31,446 nucleotides of DNA from a virus: positions 1 to 31,446 of the IMG/VR virus record IMGVR_UViG_3300025099_000086; one strand, written 5' to 3'. The notes below the pieces were generated by a model. It did not search any database and was not told the DNA's origin. It was given only the letters and a program-made list of their open reading frames with translations. Position 1 is the stretch's first letter, and every line of letters begins with the position of its first letter. Shown piece by piece: positions 8,541 to 19,700 of the stretch. A program made the translations under genes and the position numbers.

Positions 8541-9782
8541 ATGGCTAAAAATGAAAAGGTAGTTAAAGAAACTACTAACGAAAAACAAGAAGCCGTTGAA
8601 ACGAAAATGGCTAATGAAGATGGTAAATTAAAAGTTAAAAACAAACCATCTATGAAAAGAGTGGATTATACAAGTGAACCTGTTAAGGTTGATATGTCTA
8701 ACCCACCTGTTGATGAAACGCAACCTAAAGAAAAAGAGGAAGAAGTAAAAGAGAAAGAAGTAAAAGAGGAACAAGCAACTCCAGTAGTCGAAGAAGTTGT
8801 TGAAGAAGTTAAGGAAGAGGTTGAAAACAAAGAAGAAGAAACTGAAAAACCAGTTATAGAGGAAGTTACAGAACAAGAGGTTGAAGAAAAAGTAGAGAAA
8901 GTTGAAGAGGCTGTAGAAGAAGCTGTAGAAGCGGCAGAAAAAACTGGCGAACAATTACCAGAGGATATTCAAAAAGTTGTAGACTTTATGAACGAGACTG
9001 GTGGTGATCTTGAGGATTACGTAAAGTTAAATCAAGATTATAGCAAATATGACGACATGTCTATGCTTCGTGAATACTATAGGCAAACTAAATCACATTT
9101 AACAGATGATGAAATTAGTTTTTTAATAGAAGATTCATTTAAATATGATGAAGATGTTGATGAAGAAAGAGATGTTAAGAGAAAGAAATTAGCATTTAAA
9201 GAGCAAGTTGCTAATGCTAAAAACCACATGGACGGGTTAAAGTCTAAATACTATGCGGAAATTAAGAGTGGTGCTAAGTTAGCGCCTGAACAACAAAAAG
9301 CTGTTGATTTCTTTAATAGATATAATAAGGAAAGTAAAGAGTCCGAAAAAATAGCAGAAGAACAAAGATCTGTTTTTGATAAACAAACTAATACGTTATT
9401 TAATAAAACCTTCAAAGGTTTTGAATATAACGTTGGTGATAAAAAATATAGATTTAACGTTAAAGATGCAAATAAAGTAAAAGAAACACAAAGCGATATT
9501 AATAATTTCGTTGGTACATTTCTTGATAAGAAAAATCAAATGAAAGACGCTGTTGGTTATCATAAATCTTTATTTACAGCTATGAACGCTGATGCTGTTG
9601 CTAATCATTTTTATGAGCAAGGAAAGGCAGATGGTATTAAAGAAAGTGTTGCACGATCTAAAAATATCGACATGACACCTAGACAAAATTTAGGTGAAAT
9701 AGAAACTGGAGGTGTTAAATATAAAGTGGTTAGCGGACAAGATTCTAATAAATTCCGTTTTAAAAGTAAAAATAAAGTTTAA
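8541..9782 (+). CDS. Scaffold-like protein
   Basis: Scaffolding proteins guide capsid assembly and then leave the prohead. This 413-residue protein sits between portal and capsid genes, the classic scaffold position. Residues 60-135 are an extreme Glu/Lys/Val stretch (for example VEEVVEEVKEEVENKEEE), disordered or coiled-coil. Residues 137-260 are helical and charged, and the C-terminus is basic (NKFRFKSKNKV), like the capsid-binding ends of P22-type scaffolds. The middle contains GDLEDYVKLNQDYSKYDD and DEISFLIEDSF. No protease triad is seen, and no separate prohead protease occurs in the window. Assignment rests on composition and position. Confidence 0.65.
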   Translation: MAKNEKVVKETTNEKQEAVETKMANEDGKLKVKNKPSMKRVDYTSEPVKVDMSNPPVDETQPKEKEEEVKEKEVKEEQATPVVEEVVEEVKEEVENKEEETEKPVIEEVTEQEVEEKVEKVEEAVEEAVEAAEKTGEQLPEDIQKVVDFMNETGGDLEDYVKLNQDYSKYDDMSMLREYYRQTKSHLTDDEISFLIEDSFKYDEDVDEERDVKRKKLAFKEQVANAKNHMDGLKSKYYAEIKSGAKLAPEQQKAVDFFNRYNKESKESEKIAEEQRSVFDKQTNTLFNKTFKGFEYNVGDKKYRFNVKDANKVKETQSDINNFVGTFLDKKNQMKDAVGYHKSLFTAMNADAVANHFYEQGKADGIKESVARSKNIDMTPRQNLGEIETGGVKYKVVSGQDSNKFRFKSKNKV

Positions 9783-9801
9783 CATATAAATTTAACAAAT
9801 T
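9777..9801 (+). promoter_or_regulatory. AT-rich leader of the capsid gene
   Basis: GTTTAAC, three bases, TAAATTTAA, then CAAATT and the ATG at 9802. It matches the 2114-2136 leader in both blocks and spacer. The first bases overlap the scaffold stop. No Shine-Dalgarno sequence is present. Related but looser versions precede the genes at 2592, 8541 and 11282. Confidence 0.4.
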
Positions 9802-11208
9802 ATGGCAGCAGTAAATCCAACGGCTGGCGCAGGATTAAATTCCGTACCAGCTCCGAATAAACAAACGCTATCCACTAACTATATTGATTTTACAACTAGT
9901 GGAACAGCAGGTTGGGCACAGCAGTATTTACCAGATTTATATGATCAAGAAGCAGAAGTATTTGGAAAAAGAACTATTTCTGGTTTTCTTGCTCAGGTAG
10001 GTGCTGAAGAAGCAATGACATCTGATCAGGTTATCTGGTCGGAACAAGGTAGGCTACACCTTAAATTAACAGGAACAGTAGCACAAGCGGCTAGTAATAA
10101 TCTTACTATTACTGGTCATGATACTTTAAGAGTAGGTGATACTATCGTTATTCACAACGACAGTTCAGCTGGTAAAGTATTAAAATGTAGAGTAAACTCA
10201 GTTGATGCAAATGGAAATACAATTAATGTACATCCTTACACTGCACCAACTTTAGCAAGTGACAGTATGTTCGCTAACGGAAACAATATTACTGTATTCG
10301 TTTACGGATCTGAATTTGCTAAGGGAACGAGTGGTAGAAGCGAAGTTATCGCTCCAGAATTCAAATCATTCACTAACAAACCAGTTATCATAAAAGAAAA
10401 ATATGAAATTTCTGGTTCTGATGCATCTCAATTAGGATGGGTCGAAGTTACTGGTGAAGCAGGTCAGACTGGATACTTATGGTATCTAAAAGCTGAAGGT
10501 GACACTAGAGCTAGATTCACTGATTATCTTGAGATGATGTGTGTTGAAGGTGAAAAAAGAGCATCTAACTCAAATATCGCAGCTACAATGGGTGGTACTG
10601 AAGGTTTATTTGCCGCTATCAAAGATAGAGGTCATTTTTCTGGTGGTATCGTAGGTACATCATCTTCTGAGGATTTAGGTTCATTTGACAATATACTTAA
10701 AAAATTCGATGCTCAAGGAGCAATTGAAGAAAACATGGTATATGTAAATAGAACTGCTTCATTAGCTATTGATGATATGCTTGCAGGTTTAAACTCAGCG
10801 TATTCTGGCGGTACTTCTTATGGTATTTTCAACAACGATGAGGATATGGCATTAAATTTAGGTTTTGCTGGATTCAGAAGAGGTGGATATGATTTCTACA
10901 AATCTGACTGGAAATACTTAAACGATGCAGTTACTAGAGGTTCAATCGGAGACAATGACATTAGAGGGGTTGTTATCCCAGCTGGTGTTTCTTCTGTTTA
11001 CGATGAAGGTTTAGGTAAAAATTTAAAGAGACCTTTCTTACACGTAAGATACAGAGCGTCTCAAACTGATGATAGAAAAATGAAAACTTGGATCACTGGT
11101 TCAGTTGGTGGAAACATCACTTCTGATCTTGATGCAATGGAGGTCCATTACCTATCAGAAAGATGTTTAGTTGTTCAAGGAGCTAATAACTTCATGTTAC
11201 TTAACTAA
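9802..11208 (+). CDS. Major capsid protein
   Basis: The shell subunit, 468 residues, presumably of the HK97 fold. After a flexible N-terminus, WAQQYLPDLYDQEAEVFGKR (38-57) and AEEAMTSDQVIWSEQGRLHL (68-87) form the N-arm and start of the E-loop region, a wording I associate with capsids of this phage group. A beta insertion follows at 88-165, then P-domain-like helices (YLEMMCVEGEKR) and the A-domain (VIPAGVSSVYDEGLGKNLKR). Position after portal and scaffold and before a strong terminator supports the call. Codon use differs from the neighbours: ATC, TTC and AAC are clearly more frequent than in the portal or terminase genes, as expected for the most abundant virion protein. Confidence 0.88.
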   Translation: MAAVNPTAGAGLNSVPAPNKQTLSTNYIDFTTSGTAGWAQQYLPDLYDQEAEVFGKRTISGFLAQVGAEEAMTSDQVIWSEQGRLHLKLTGTVAQAASNNLTITGHDTLRVGDTIVIHNDSSAGKVLKCRVNSVDANGNTINVHPYTAPTLASDSMFANGNNITVFVYGSEFAKGTSGRSEVIAPEFKSFTNKPVIIKEKYEISGSDASQLGWVEVTGEAGQTGYLWYLKAEGDTRARFTDYLEMMCVEGEKRASNSNIAATMGGTEGLFAAIKDRGHFSGGIVGTSSSEDLGSFDNILKKFDAQGAIEENMVYVNRTASLAIDDMLAGLNSAYSGGTSYGIFNNDEDMALNLGFAGFRRGGYDFYKSDWKYLNDAVTRGSIGDNDIRGVVIPAGVSSVYDEGLGKNLKRPFLHVRYRASQTDDRKMKTWITGSVGGNITSDLDAMEVHYLSERCLVVQGANNFMLLN

Positions 11209-11218
11209 TACATTATTT

Positions 11219-11258
11219 TAAAGAGTTAGGTGCTTCGGCACCTAGCCCTTTATTTTTT
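11219..11258 (+). terminator. Strong intrinsic terminator after the capsid gene
   Basis: GTTAGGTGC (11225-11233), loop TTCG, GCACCTAGC (11238-11246); the stem can be extended past an A-C mismatch by AAAG/CTTT. TATTTTTT follows at 11251-11258. The UUCG tetraloop closed by C-G is an exceptionally stable RNA loop. It separates the head genes from the 11282 gene. Confidence 0.9.
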
Positions 11259-11281
11259 AACTTATTTAATTATATTATATT

Positions 11282-12040
11282 ATGAAAAAAGAAAAAACAA
11301 AACAAGCTACAGCTGTAAAACCAGAGTGGCAAATAAAAGATAGAACCTACGTGTTAAAATATGGTTTATCACCATTAACATATACAATAAGAAGTAGGGG
11401 AGTATTTTACTGGGATGAGGAGAAAGGCTATGAGAGAGAATTAAAATATACACAAAACCAAAAAACACCCTTTGTTGATGAATTTAAAGGTGATGCTAGA
11501 TTAGCACATATTACCTTTGAGGACGGTGTTTTAAATATTTCAAAAAATCAACAAACATTACAAAAGTTTCTTCATTATTCTCCAGATAATGGTAAAGTAT
11601 ATCAAGAGTTTGATCCAGTACAAGTAGCAACTGACGACTTAGTTGATATTGAGCTGGAAATAAAAGCTCTTAACATAGCTAGAGAACTAGATATAGAACA
11701 CGCTGAAGCTGTTCTTAGAGTAGAAGAGGGTAGTAAAGTTAGTGATATGACATCAAAAGAAATAAAAAGAGATCTTATGGTGTTTGCTAAGAAAAACCCT
11801 AGTTTATTTATAGATTTAGTTCAAGATGAAAATGTTGAATTAAGAAACTTTGGTATAAAAGCTGTTGAAGCTAGAATATTAACATTATCTCCAGATAATA
11901 GAACTTTTAACTGGGCGAGTAATAATAGAAAAGTTATGACCGTTCCATTTGAAGAACATCCATATTCTGCACTTGCAGCATTTTTCAAAACCGATGAAGG
12001 TTTAGAAGTATACAAAAGTATAGAAAAAAGATTAAAATAA
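11282..12040 (+). CDS. Head-associated protein of unknown function
   Basis: A 252-residue mixed protein. The N-terminal half (about 14-120) is strand-rich (DRTYVLKYGLSPLTYTIRSR, GVLNISKNQQTL). The C-terminal half is helical (LVDIELEIKALNIARELDIE; LMVFAKKNPSLFIDLVQDEN) and ends with TVPFEEHPYSALAAFFKTDE and a terminal helix. No catalytic motif, signal or membrane segment is seen. It lies directly after the capsid terminator and before the connector genes, a place where such phages keep capsid-auxiliary or vertex proteins. The Lys-rich start may be unstructured. I do not know a defined family for it. Confidence 0.75.
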   Translation: MKKEKTKQATAVKPEWQIKDRTYVLKYGLSPLTYTIRSRGVFYWDEEKGYERELKYTQNQKTPFVDEFKGDARLAHITFEDGVLNISKNQQTLQKFLHYSPDNGKVYQEFDPVQVATDDLVDIELEIKALNIARELDIEHAEAVLRVEEGSKVSDMTSKEIKRDLMVFAKKNPSLFIDLVQDENVELRNFGIKAVEARILTLSPDNRTFNWASNNRKVMTVPFEEHPYSALAAFFKTDEGLEVYKSIEKRLK

Positions 12041-12050
12041 TTAATCACTT

Positions 12051-12087
12051 TATAGAGTAGTCATCTCTATGGGGTGACTACACTATA
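12051..12087 (+). other. Long stem-loop just upstream of a start codon
   Basis: Fifteen bases (12051-12065) pair with 12073-12087 at 14 of 15 positions (one A-A mismatch, one T-G wobble) around a seven-base loop TCTATGG. It is followed by TAAAAAAAG and not by a T-tract, and the ATG at 12101 is 13 bases downstream. It lacks terminator features on either strand. An RNA-processing site or translation-control element is more likely. Confidence 0.6.
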
Positions 12088-12100
12088 TAAAAAAGAAATT

Positions 12101-12805
12101 ATGGCAGTAAATATAGATACAGTTTATCAAAGAGTATTAGCAATAGCTAACAAAGAACAAAGAGGTTATATAACACCTCAAGAGTTTAATCTACTAGCTA
12201 ACCAAGCTCAATTGGATATATTTGAGCAATATTTTTATGATTTAAATCAGTTTAGTAGGTTACCAGGTAATGAAACAAAGTATTCTGATATTGTAGATAT
12301 GTTAGAAGAAAAAATATCTATATTTGAAAAATTTAGACAAGATGTCAGTATGTCAGCTGGCGGTGTTGGCGCTTTGCCCGCAGCTACACATAAGTTAGGT
12401 GTTGTAAGTTACAATACAGGTTCCGGTTATACTGAAGTTGAACACCTTAACCAAAATGAGTTAAATAAATATATAAACTCACCATTAACCAAGCCAGTCA
12501 CTAGCAGGCCGGTGTATATAAAAACATCTAAAACAGCAATACAAGTATATCCAACAACTATTACATCAGCTGTAACTTGTAATTATATAGCAAAACCTGC
12601 AAAAGTAAAATGGGATTATGTTATTATAAATGATCAAGCTTTATACAATTCAACAAACAGTACTAATTTTGAATTACACGAATCTGAAGAAACAGATTTG
12701 GTTATTAAAATATTAGAATTATCTGGGTTAGTAATTAAAGACCCTAGCTTGTATCAAATAGCATCACAAGAAGAAACACAAAAAGTACAACAAGAAAAAT
12801 TATAA
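12101..12805 (+). CDS. Neck/head-tail connector candidate
   Basis: 234 residues from the ATG at 12101. An in-frame GTG at 12074 is possible but lies inside the hairpin stem, and MAVNIDTVYQRVLAIANKEQ reads as a natural start after an A-rich leader. The N-terminal third is helical (GYITPQEFNLLANQAQLDIF, then EQYFYDLNQFSR) and the middle is beta-rich (TSRPVYIKTSKTAIQVYPTT; TCNYIAKPAKVKW). The last third returns to helix (ETDLVIKILELSGLVIKDPS). This helix-beta-helix plan and the position after the head genes fit an adaptor or ring protein that docks under the portal. The start recalls a conserved neck protein of Bacteroidetes podoviruses. It ends three bases before the next ATG. Confidence 0.6.
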   Translation: MAVNIDTVYQRVLAIANKEQRGYITPQEFNLLANQAQLDIFEQYFYDLNQFSRLPGNETKYSDIVDMLEEKISIFEKFRQDVSMSAGGVGALPAATHKLGVVSYNTGSGYTEVEHLNQNELNKYINSPLTKPVTSRPVYIKTSKTAIQVYPTTITSAVTCNYIAKPAKVKWDYVIINDQALYNSTNSTNFELHESEETDLVIKILELSGLVIKDPSLYQIASQEETQKVQQEKL

Positions 12806-12808
12806 TAA

Positions 12809-13732
12809 ATGGCTTTACTAGGAACAACAAACGAAACGTATTATGAGGGTAGTGATGGAGTTTTTAACACATCAGACGACTTAGGTGTCTATGGTAATTA
12901 TCAATATGTAAGTTTTAAAGATCTTGTAAATAACTTTATGGTTGCGTATGTTGGTGAAGGTAAAATTATTACAAAAATAAAAAGACCAGATATTAATTTT
13001 CACGCGCAAAGAGCACTACAAGAATTAAGTTACGATACATTAAGATCTACAAAATCTCAAGAGGTTGATGTTGGTTCTAGTTTAACAATACCATTACCAC
13101 AAGATTATGTTAATTATGTTAAAATGTCTTGGGTTGATAGAAATGGTTTAGAAAATTTAATACACCCAAGTAGAGTAACAAGTAATCCATTATCTATAAT
13201 ACAATCTGAAACAGAAGATGCTAATAATAATTATCCATATACTTTTGATAGTGATGGTAATTTACAAACATCTGAAAACTCATCCACATGGACGAAATAT
13301 AAAGCTAATGTTAGCGAAGATTCTGATGATGATAATGATACAGAACCAGATACCTCTTTAAATGAAGGTAGAAGATATGGTTTAGACCCTGAGTTTTCTC
13401 AGTCAAAAGGTGTATTTTTTATAGATCCGTTAAAAGGTAGAATACACTTTAGTTCAAATATAAGTGGTAAGACAATAACAATAAAATATATAAGTGATGC
13501 TTTAGCTACAGAAGGTGAAATGAAAGTCCATAAGTTTGCTGAAGAAGCTGTGTACAAATACATAGCACATGCTGTTTTAGCTACAAAGGCAAATACACCA
13601 GAGTATTTAGTTGCAAGATTTAAAAAAGAAAGATTTGCTGAAATTAGAAAAGCTAAATTAAGATTAAGTAATTTAAAATCAGAAGAGTTGGCTCAAATAA
13701 TGAGAGGTAAATCTAAACAGATTAAACATTAA
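12809..13732 (+). CDS. Second neck/tail-tube adaptor candidate
   Basis: A 307-residue protein. A helical N-terminal part (SFKDLVNNFMVAYVGEGKII, then FHAQRALQELSYDTL) leads into IPLPQDYVNYVKMSW (94-108) and a beta strand pair, GRIHFSSNISGKTITIKYIS (210-229). Between them lies an acidic linker, SEDSDDDNDTEPD (169-181). A long C-terminal helix is rich in Lys/Arg. The pairing of a LPxDY strand with a late I-K-Y-x-S-D strand is the pattern I associate with T7 gp11-like tail tube A or gatekeeper proteins of short-tailed phages. It precedes the nozzle gene by six bases, matching the T7 gp11-gp12 order. Function is inferred. Confidence 0.6.
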   Translation: MALLGTTNETYYEGSDGVFNTSDDLGVYGNYQYVSFKDLVNNFMVAYVGEGKIITKIKRPDINFHAQRALQELSYDTLRSTKSQEVDVGSSLTIPLPQDYVNYVKMSWVDRNGLENLIHPSRVTSNPLSIIQSETEDANNNYPYTFDSDGNLQTSENSSTWTKYKANVSEDSDDDNDTEPDTSLNEGRRYGLDPEFSQSKGVFFIDPLKGRIHFSSNISGKTITIKYISDALATEGEMKVHKFAEEAVYKYIAHAVLATKANTPEYLVARFKKERFAEIRKAKLRLSNLKSEELAQIMRGKSKQIKH

Positions 13733-13738
13733 TAAGAT

Positions 13739-16700
13739 ATGCCAGAATTAAAACATCATTTTCGTGCAGGTCGAATGAATAAAGACTTGGACGAAAGGCT
13801 AGTTCCTAACGGTGAGTATAGAGATGCTCAAAATGTCGAGATTATAACATCAGAAGGCTCTGACGTTGGGTCTGTACAAAATGTCGTGGGTAATCAAAGA
13901 AAAGATGGTAAGTCATATGATGCTAATACAAAAATATTAACGCTATGGGGTAATTCTTCAAACTCTATAAAAGACCTAACAAATGCCCGATGTATTGGAC
14001 ATGTTACAGATACTCAAAATGATAAATTATATTGGTTTATAGCAGCTACAGGCGTTAGTGCTATTGCTGAATATAATTTCGAAACAAGTGAAATAAAACC
14101 TGTATTAGTAGACAAAAACAACATACTAAAATATAGTTCAGATTATTTAATAACTGGCGCTAATGTTGTTGAAGGTTTATTATTATGGACAGATAATCAG
14201 ACAGAGCCTAAAAAAATAAAAATCTCATCATTTAAATCTGGCTCAACAAACTTTAACACTCATACAACTTTTAATGGCGTTGCTTTTACGGAAGATGATA
14301 TTACCACAGCTAAGTTATCACCTTTAAAAGCTCCAACATTAACTATGTCAGCGTCAAAGAGAACTGGAGCTGGTATAGGTTTAGGTACAAAAGTATATAC
14401 TAACTTTGACTTCACTGAAGATGCAGATGGTCAAGCAGGCACACCTAATACAGTTAGACCATCAGGTCAGGAGATAACATTGAATTTTACACCAACACCT
14501 AGTTTTATTGTTGGTGATATTGTAACGCTAAGACTTGAGCATACAGATACTGATAATATAGAAAAAGAATATATAATAAAGGTTTTAGTTAAAACTTTAG
14601 TTAACAGTGGACAACAAATAAAAGCTGTAATACAGAGTATACCTACAGACACGCCTATTGGTAACTTTACGTATGAAGCATCTTTGGACGGTGAAGATCC
14701 TTTATTTGAAAATAAATTTGTAAGGTTTGCTTATAGATGGAAATATAAAGACGGTGAATACTCAACGTACTCTCCATTTTCAAAGGTAGCGTTTTTACCT
14801 GGACCATTTGAGTATAAATCAACTGATGGTAGAAACACTGGTATGTCAAATAATTTAAGACAACTAACTGTTAATGTAACTGAAACAAAACCAGCTGATG
14901 TAGATGAGATAGATATATTATACAAAGAATCTACAAACAACTTAGTTTATGTAGCTGATACACTTAAACAAAAAGGCGATGGTACATTTCCGTCATTGTC
15001 ATATGAGGTAACATCTGAAATCATAGGTAGTGTTGTTGAATCTAATCAAATATTAAGACCGTGGGATAATGTACCTAGATTAGCAAAAGCTCAAGAAGTT
15101 ACAGCTAATAGATTAATATACGCTAATTATCTCCAAAATTACAACATAATACAACAAAACTTACCTGATATACAAACAACAGTAGAGCAGACCGCAATAA
15201 CAACAGTGGGATCTCCAGAAGCTTCGCTAAAGTCAATGAGAACATATCAAGTGGGTGGGGTTTACATAGATAAATATGGTAGAGAAACACCTGTATTTTC
15301 AAATAAAAAAGCAGCTAAAAATATAAACAAATCATACGCTGATACAGTTAATAAGTTATCGTGTAAAATGTTAAATGATGCTCCAGAGTGGGCAACTCAT
15401 TTTAAGTATTTTGTAAAAGAAACATCTAACGAATACTATAATGTATCATTAGATAGATTTTATATGGCTGAAGATGGTAACATATGGTTAAGTTTTCCAT
15501 CATCAGAGAGAAATAAAGTATCTGAAGATAGTTATTTAATACTTAAGAAGCAACATGATAAAAACACATTTGTTGCGGCTGAAGCTAAATATAAAGTATT
15601 AGATATATCAAATGAAGCTCCAGAGTATATTAAAAAAGAAATTAAAACGATAGGCTCGGCTACATGTCAAGTGTTAAGTCAAAGTCCACTTAATCCACCA
15701 GAAGTTGGAAGAGTTACTTTTCAGTTTAGAGGACCAAAGGATGTAGATAACCCAGTGTTTGCAAGGGGCTTTACGTCAGATGGTATGCTAACAATAACAA
15801 CAACCGGTGGTACGACAGAAAGATACGAAATAGCTAGCGGTGGTATAACGGGAAAACAAGACGCTGGTAGTGATCCAAAGACAATATACGAAGTTACACT
15901 TAAAAAACCATTAAAAGATACTGAAGCTAATGTTCTAGTAGCTGATTTAATAGCGGCTAACGATGAAATAACAATAACGTTATATGAAGAACAAAGCACG
16001 GAAAAGCCTGAGTTTTTTGGTAGATTTTTTGTTAAGATAAATAGAGACACAATATTTGATTCAAATATTATAGATTCTTTTCCTGCAGCTGAAGCTGAGT
16101 ACGGTATTATAAGAGATAGAATTGTAGATCTTGATTCCAGTAATGATTTTGGTACTAATGGAGTGTTTATTAGTATTGTTATATTTACAGTTACAGGTAT
16201 ACCAGTGTCGCCAACTTGGTTTGAAAAAAGTGAAGATGTCGAAACTCTATCGTGGAAAGATACTAAAGCAAAAAATAATAATAGAGATCATGAGACTGGC
16301 GTAAGACAAGACTGGAGGCAATTAACATCTGGACATCCTGTACTTGGAGATAAGAAAATGAAATTATATTTTACAGGTGTTAAAACATCATTTGATAAAT
16401 CCGATGCTCACGATGCTAGTAACGTATTAAATCCATTTTTAGAAGCAATATCTAGCGCTGGTACGTACTTTCAGTTTGAAAATGAAAATGGCTTTGAGGG
16501 ATCTATATATGAGATAGAATATACTGATGTAGATTATCAATACAGAAGTGGTAGAAAGAGACATAGAAAGAAAATAGGTGGTAAACGTAGAGAATATACA
16601 GTTAATTTTAAAAACGTAAAAACAGGTGAAGGTTATGATGATTCATTTAATTTAGCTGGAACTGGCTCATCGGCTAGAATCAAAGCCATACGTATAATGA

Positions 16701-19700
16701 AGAAAATTGTTAATATAAACAATGAAACATTATCATCTGAAAATCCAGCTATATTTGAAACAGAACCTAAAGAAGCTGTTGATTTAGAATTATTCTACGA
16801 GGCAAGTAATTCAATACCTATATTAAAACAAGGTATGAAAGTTACTGGAACACATATACCAGCAAGCACAACGATAAGTAGTATAACAGACGCAAACACG
16901 TTTACATTGTCACAAGCAACAAGTGGCGGTACAATAGCCGATGGATCAACGTTAACTATTTCATCAAATGACGATGTGTATTCATTTACAGTAACAGTAA
17001 ACGGAGCATTAACAAGCGGTAGTACATCAGTTGTTATAACAGATGGTCAAGTTCACGGCCAATCACAAACATTAGACTGGTTTAATTGTTACTCGTTTGG
17101 TAACGGTGTAGAATCAAATAGAATTAACGATGATTTTAATGCGCCTTTAATAGATAAAGGCCCTAAAGTTTCTTCTGTATTAGCAGAACAATACAAAGAA
17201 GATCAAAAACAAAATGGTTTAATATTCTCTGGTATATTTAATTCAACATCAGGTATAAACAGATTAAATCAATTTATACAAGCAGAGCCAATAACAAAAG
17301 ATATTAACCCACATTATGGTAGTATACAAAAATTAAAAGCAAGAGATACTGATCTTATTACATTTTGTGAAGATAAAATTATTAGAATATTAGCTAATAA
17401 AGATGCTTTATTTAATGCTGATGGTAATCCTCAATTAACAGCTACAAATAGAGTGTTAGGACAGGCGGTACCATACGTTGGTGACTATGGTATAAGTAAA
17501 AATCCAGAGTCATTTAGTTCTCACGCATATAGGATATATTTTACAGACAAAGCGCGAGGAGCTGTTTTAAGGTTATCTAGAGACGGTTTAACTAATATAG
17601 CGCAAAAGGGCATGACAGATTGGTTTAAGGACAATCTAGCAGCGTCTACGTCATTACTAGGTAGTTATGACCAATATAAGGGTGGTTATAATCTAACTTT
17701 AAAAGGTACTGATAACTATACAGTTTGTTTTGATGAAAGAGTTGATGGTTGGACAAGTTTTAAGTCATTTATACCAGAAGATGCTTGTTCTTTAAACAAT
17801 ACGTATTATTCATTTAAAAATGGTGAGCTGTTTTCACATGACAACCCCGTAAGAAATAAATTCTATGATGTGTCAGCCAACCAAAATGATACAACAAAAG
17901 ACTATGCAACAACAGTTACAGTATTAATTAATGATTCGCCTTCATCAATGAAGTCGTTTAAAACGTTAAACTACGAAGGAACAAAATCAAGAAAATATAC
18001 GTATACTGGTACTATAAATAGTAAGAGTTATTCTAATTTAACTTGGGACCAAATAAATCCATTAACACCTACACAAGCAGAGTGGACAGCGTTGTCAGAA
18101 ACAGTGGGTAAAGGTTGGTACGCAGAGTCTATTGAAACTGATAAGCAATCTGGTATTATTAAAGAATTTAAAAGTAAAGAAGGTAAGTGGTTTAATTATA
18201 TAAAAGGTGAAGAAACAAGCTTAGGTAACTTAGATTCAAAAGAGTTTTCAGTGCAAGGTTTAGGTACGTTTGCTGAGTTAAGTGGTGATGTAACACCTAC
18301 AAATAAAAATGTTACAGTTAGTATAAACAATACTACAAGTGGACATAATACTGATGTATCTGCTACTGTTGTATTATCTAAAGCTCCTGGAGCTAGTATA
18401 TCTGAAAGTGTTACACTAACAATAAAGCCAAATACAGGTTTTACAATAGATGCCACGTCATTTGCGTTTGCGAGTGAAACAAGTTCAACAGTTACTGACG
18501 CTATGGGTAATGCTACATTTGCTCAGTCTGGGAATAATATTGTGATGACTGTACCATTAAGCTTTACAATGCCTAGTAATGATCAAACTGTACAAGTTAA
18601 TATAACAGGTGCTGCAACAGCAAATAATTACTCTGTTGCTGGAACTTTTGATGTTGTAGAAAGTAATACTACATCTAGCCCAGCTAACATAAAAGACGTT
18701 GCTTATAGTGGAACTGGTACTTATAATACCACGGCAGCTACAGTATTCACAAAAACATTTACAGCTAAAGAAGATAAAGCGGCTGCATACCAAAATATGA
18801 ACGCGGTTGATTATACTTTTGATACCAATACATCTGATAGTGATCCTGGTGCTGGTAAAATTAAGTTTAATAATAGTAACGCTGCTAGTGTAACGGAAAT
18901 ATATATTGACGATACAGCTGGAGGTGTTGATAAGCAATCACAATATGCTTTATTGCAAAATCAAAATACGATAACAAAAGGTTTTGTAAGGGTTGCTGAG
19001 AATGGTAGTACAACAAACTTTACTGAATTTAAAGTGTCAGCCGTAACTCATAATTCAGGATATTGGAAATTAACAGTAAATACACCAACAGCTGGATCAG
19101 GTGGTCATTTTGATTATGCAACTGCTGACACTAAAGATGTTACATTTTTTGAAGTAGATGGCTTTAAGTTTAACGTCAAGCCAACGGCTGAGATAATTAA
19201 ACAAGATGAAGATGATATTAGTAGTTATACTATAGCTGAATCAAATTGGGATGGTGATCAAAATCAAATTACATTTACTGTAAAATATGTGTATAGCACA
19301 AATAATCCTACAACGGATAAAATATTATTTACAGCACACGCAGAAAAAATATTTGTAGATCCAGATACTCAAGTTACAGCATTTTTTGCATCAACTAAAC
19401 CTATTAGTAGACGAGGCGAAACTAGAACAATGACTGTAGCTGGTATGCCAGGTGCTACGTTTAAGTTTACTAGACAGATAACGGTTGGTAGTGGTAGCGC
19501 TGGTACTTTGCACTATTGGAACGGTACTACATTTGTAACATCAGACACAACATTAACAATAGGTAATACAGGTGTGGTTGATATAACAGAGGTTTACGCA
19601 GCATCATCTGCAACTAAAACGTTTGCATATAAAATTAACGCAACAACAGCACACCCTGTTTTAGGTGGTAATTTAGACGCTGATAACGATGGTGATCACG

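Noticed and set aside
8628-8954. Minus-strand open frame rich in Phe/Tyr/Leu that looks like a membrane protein
   Set aside because: It is the mirror image of the Glu/Lys/Val-rich part of the scaffold-like protein; repeated GAA/GAG codons read as TTC/CTC on the other strand.
12074-12100. GTG at 12074 as start of the connector gene
   Set aside because: It lies within the hairpin stem and adds nine residues unlike a conserved start. The ATG at 12101 has the usual A-rich leader.
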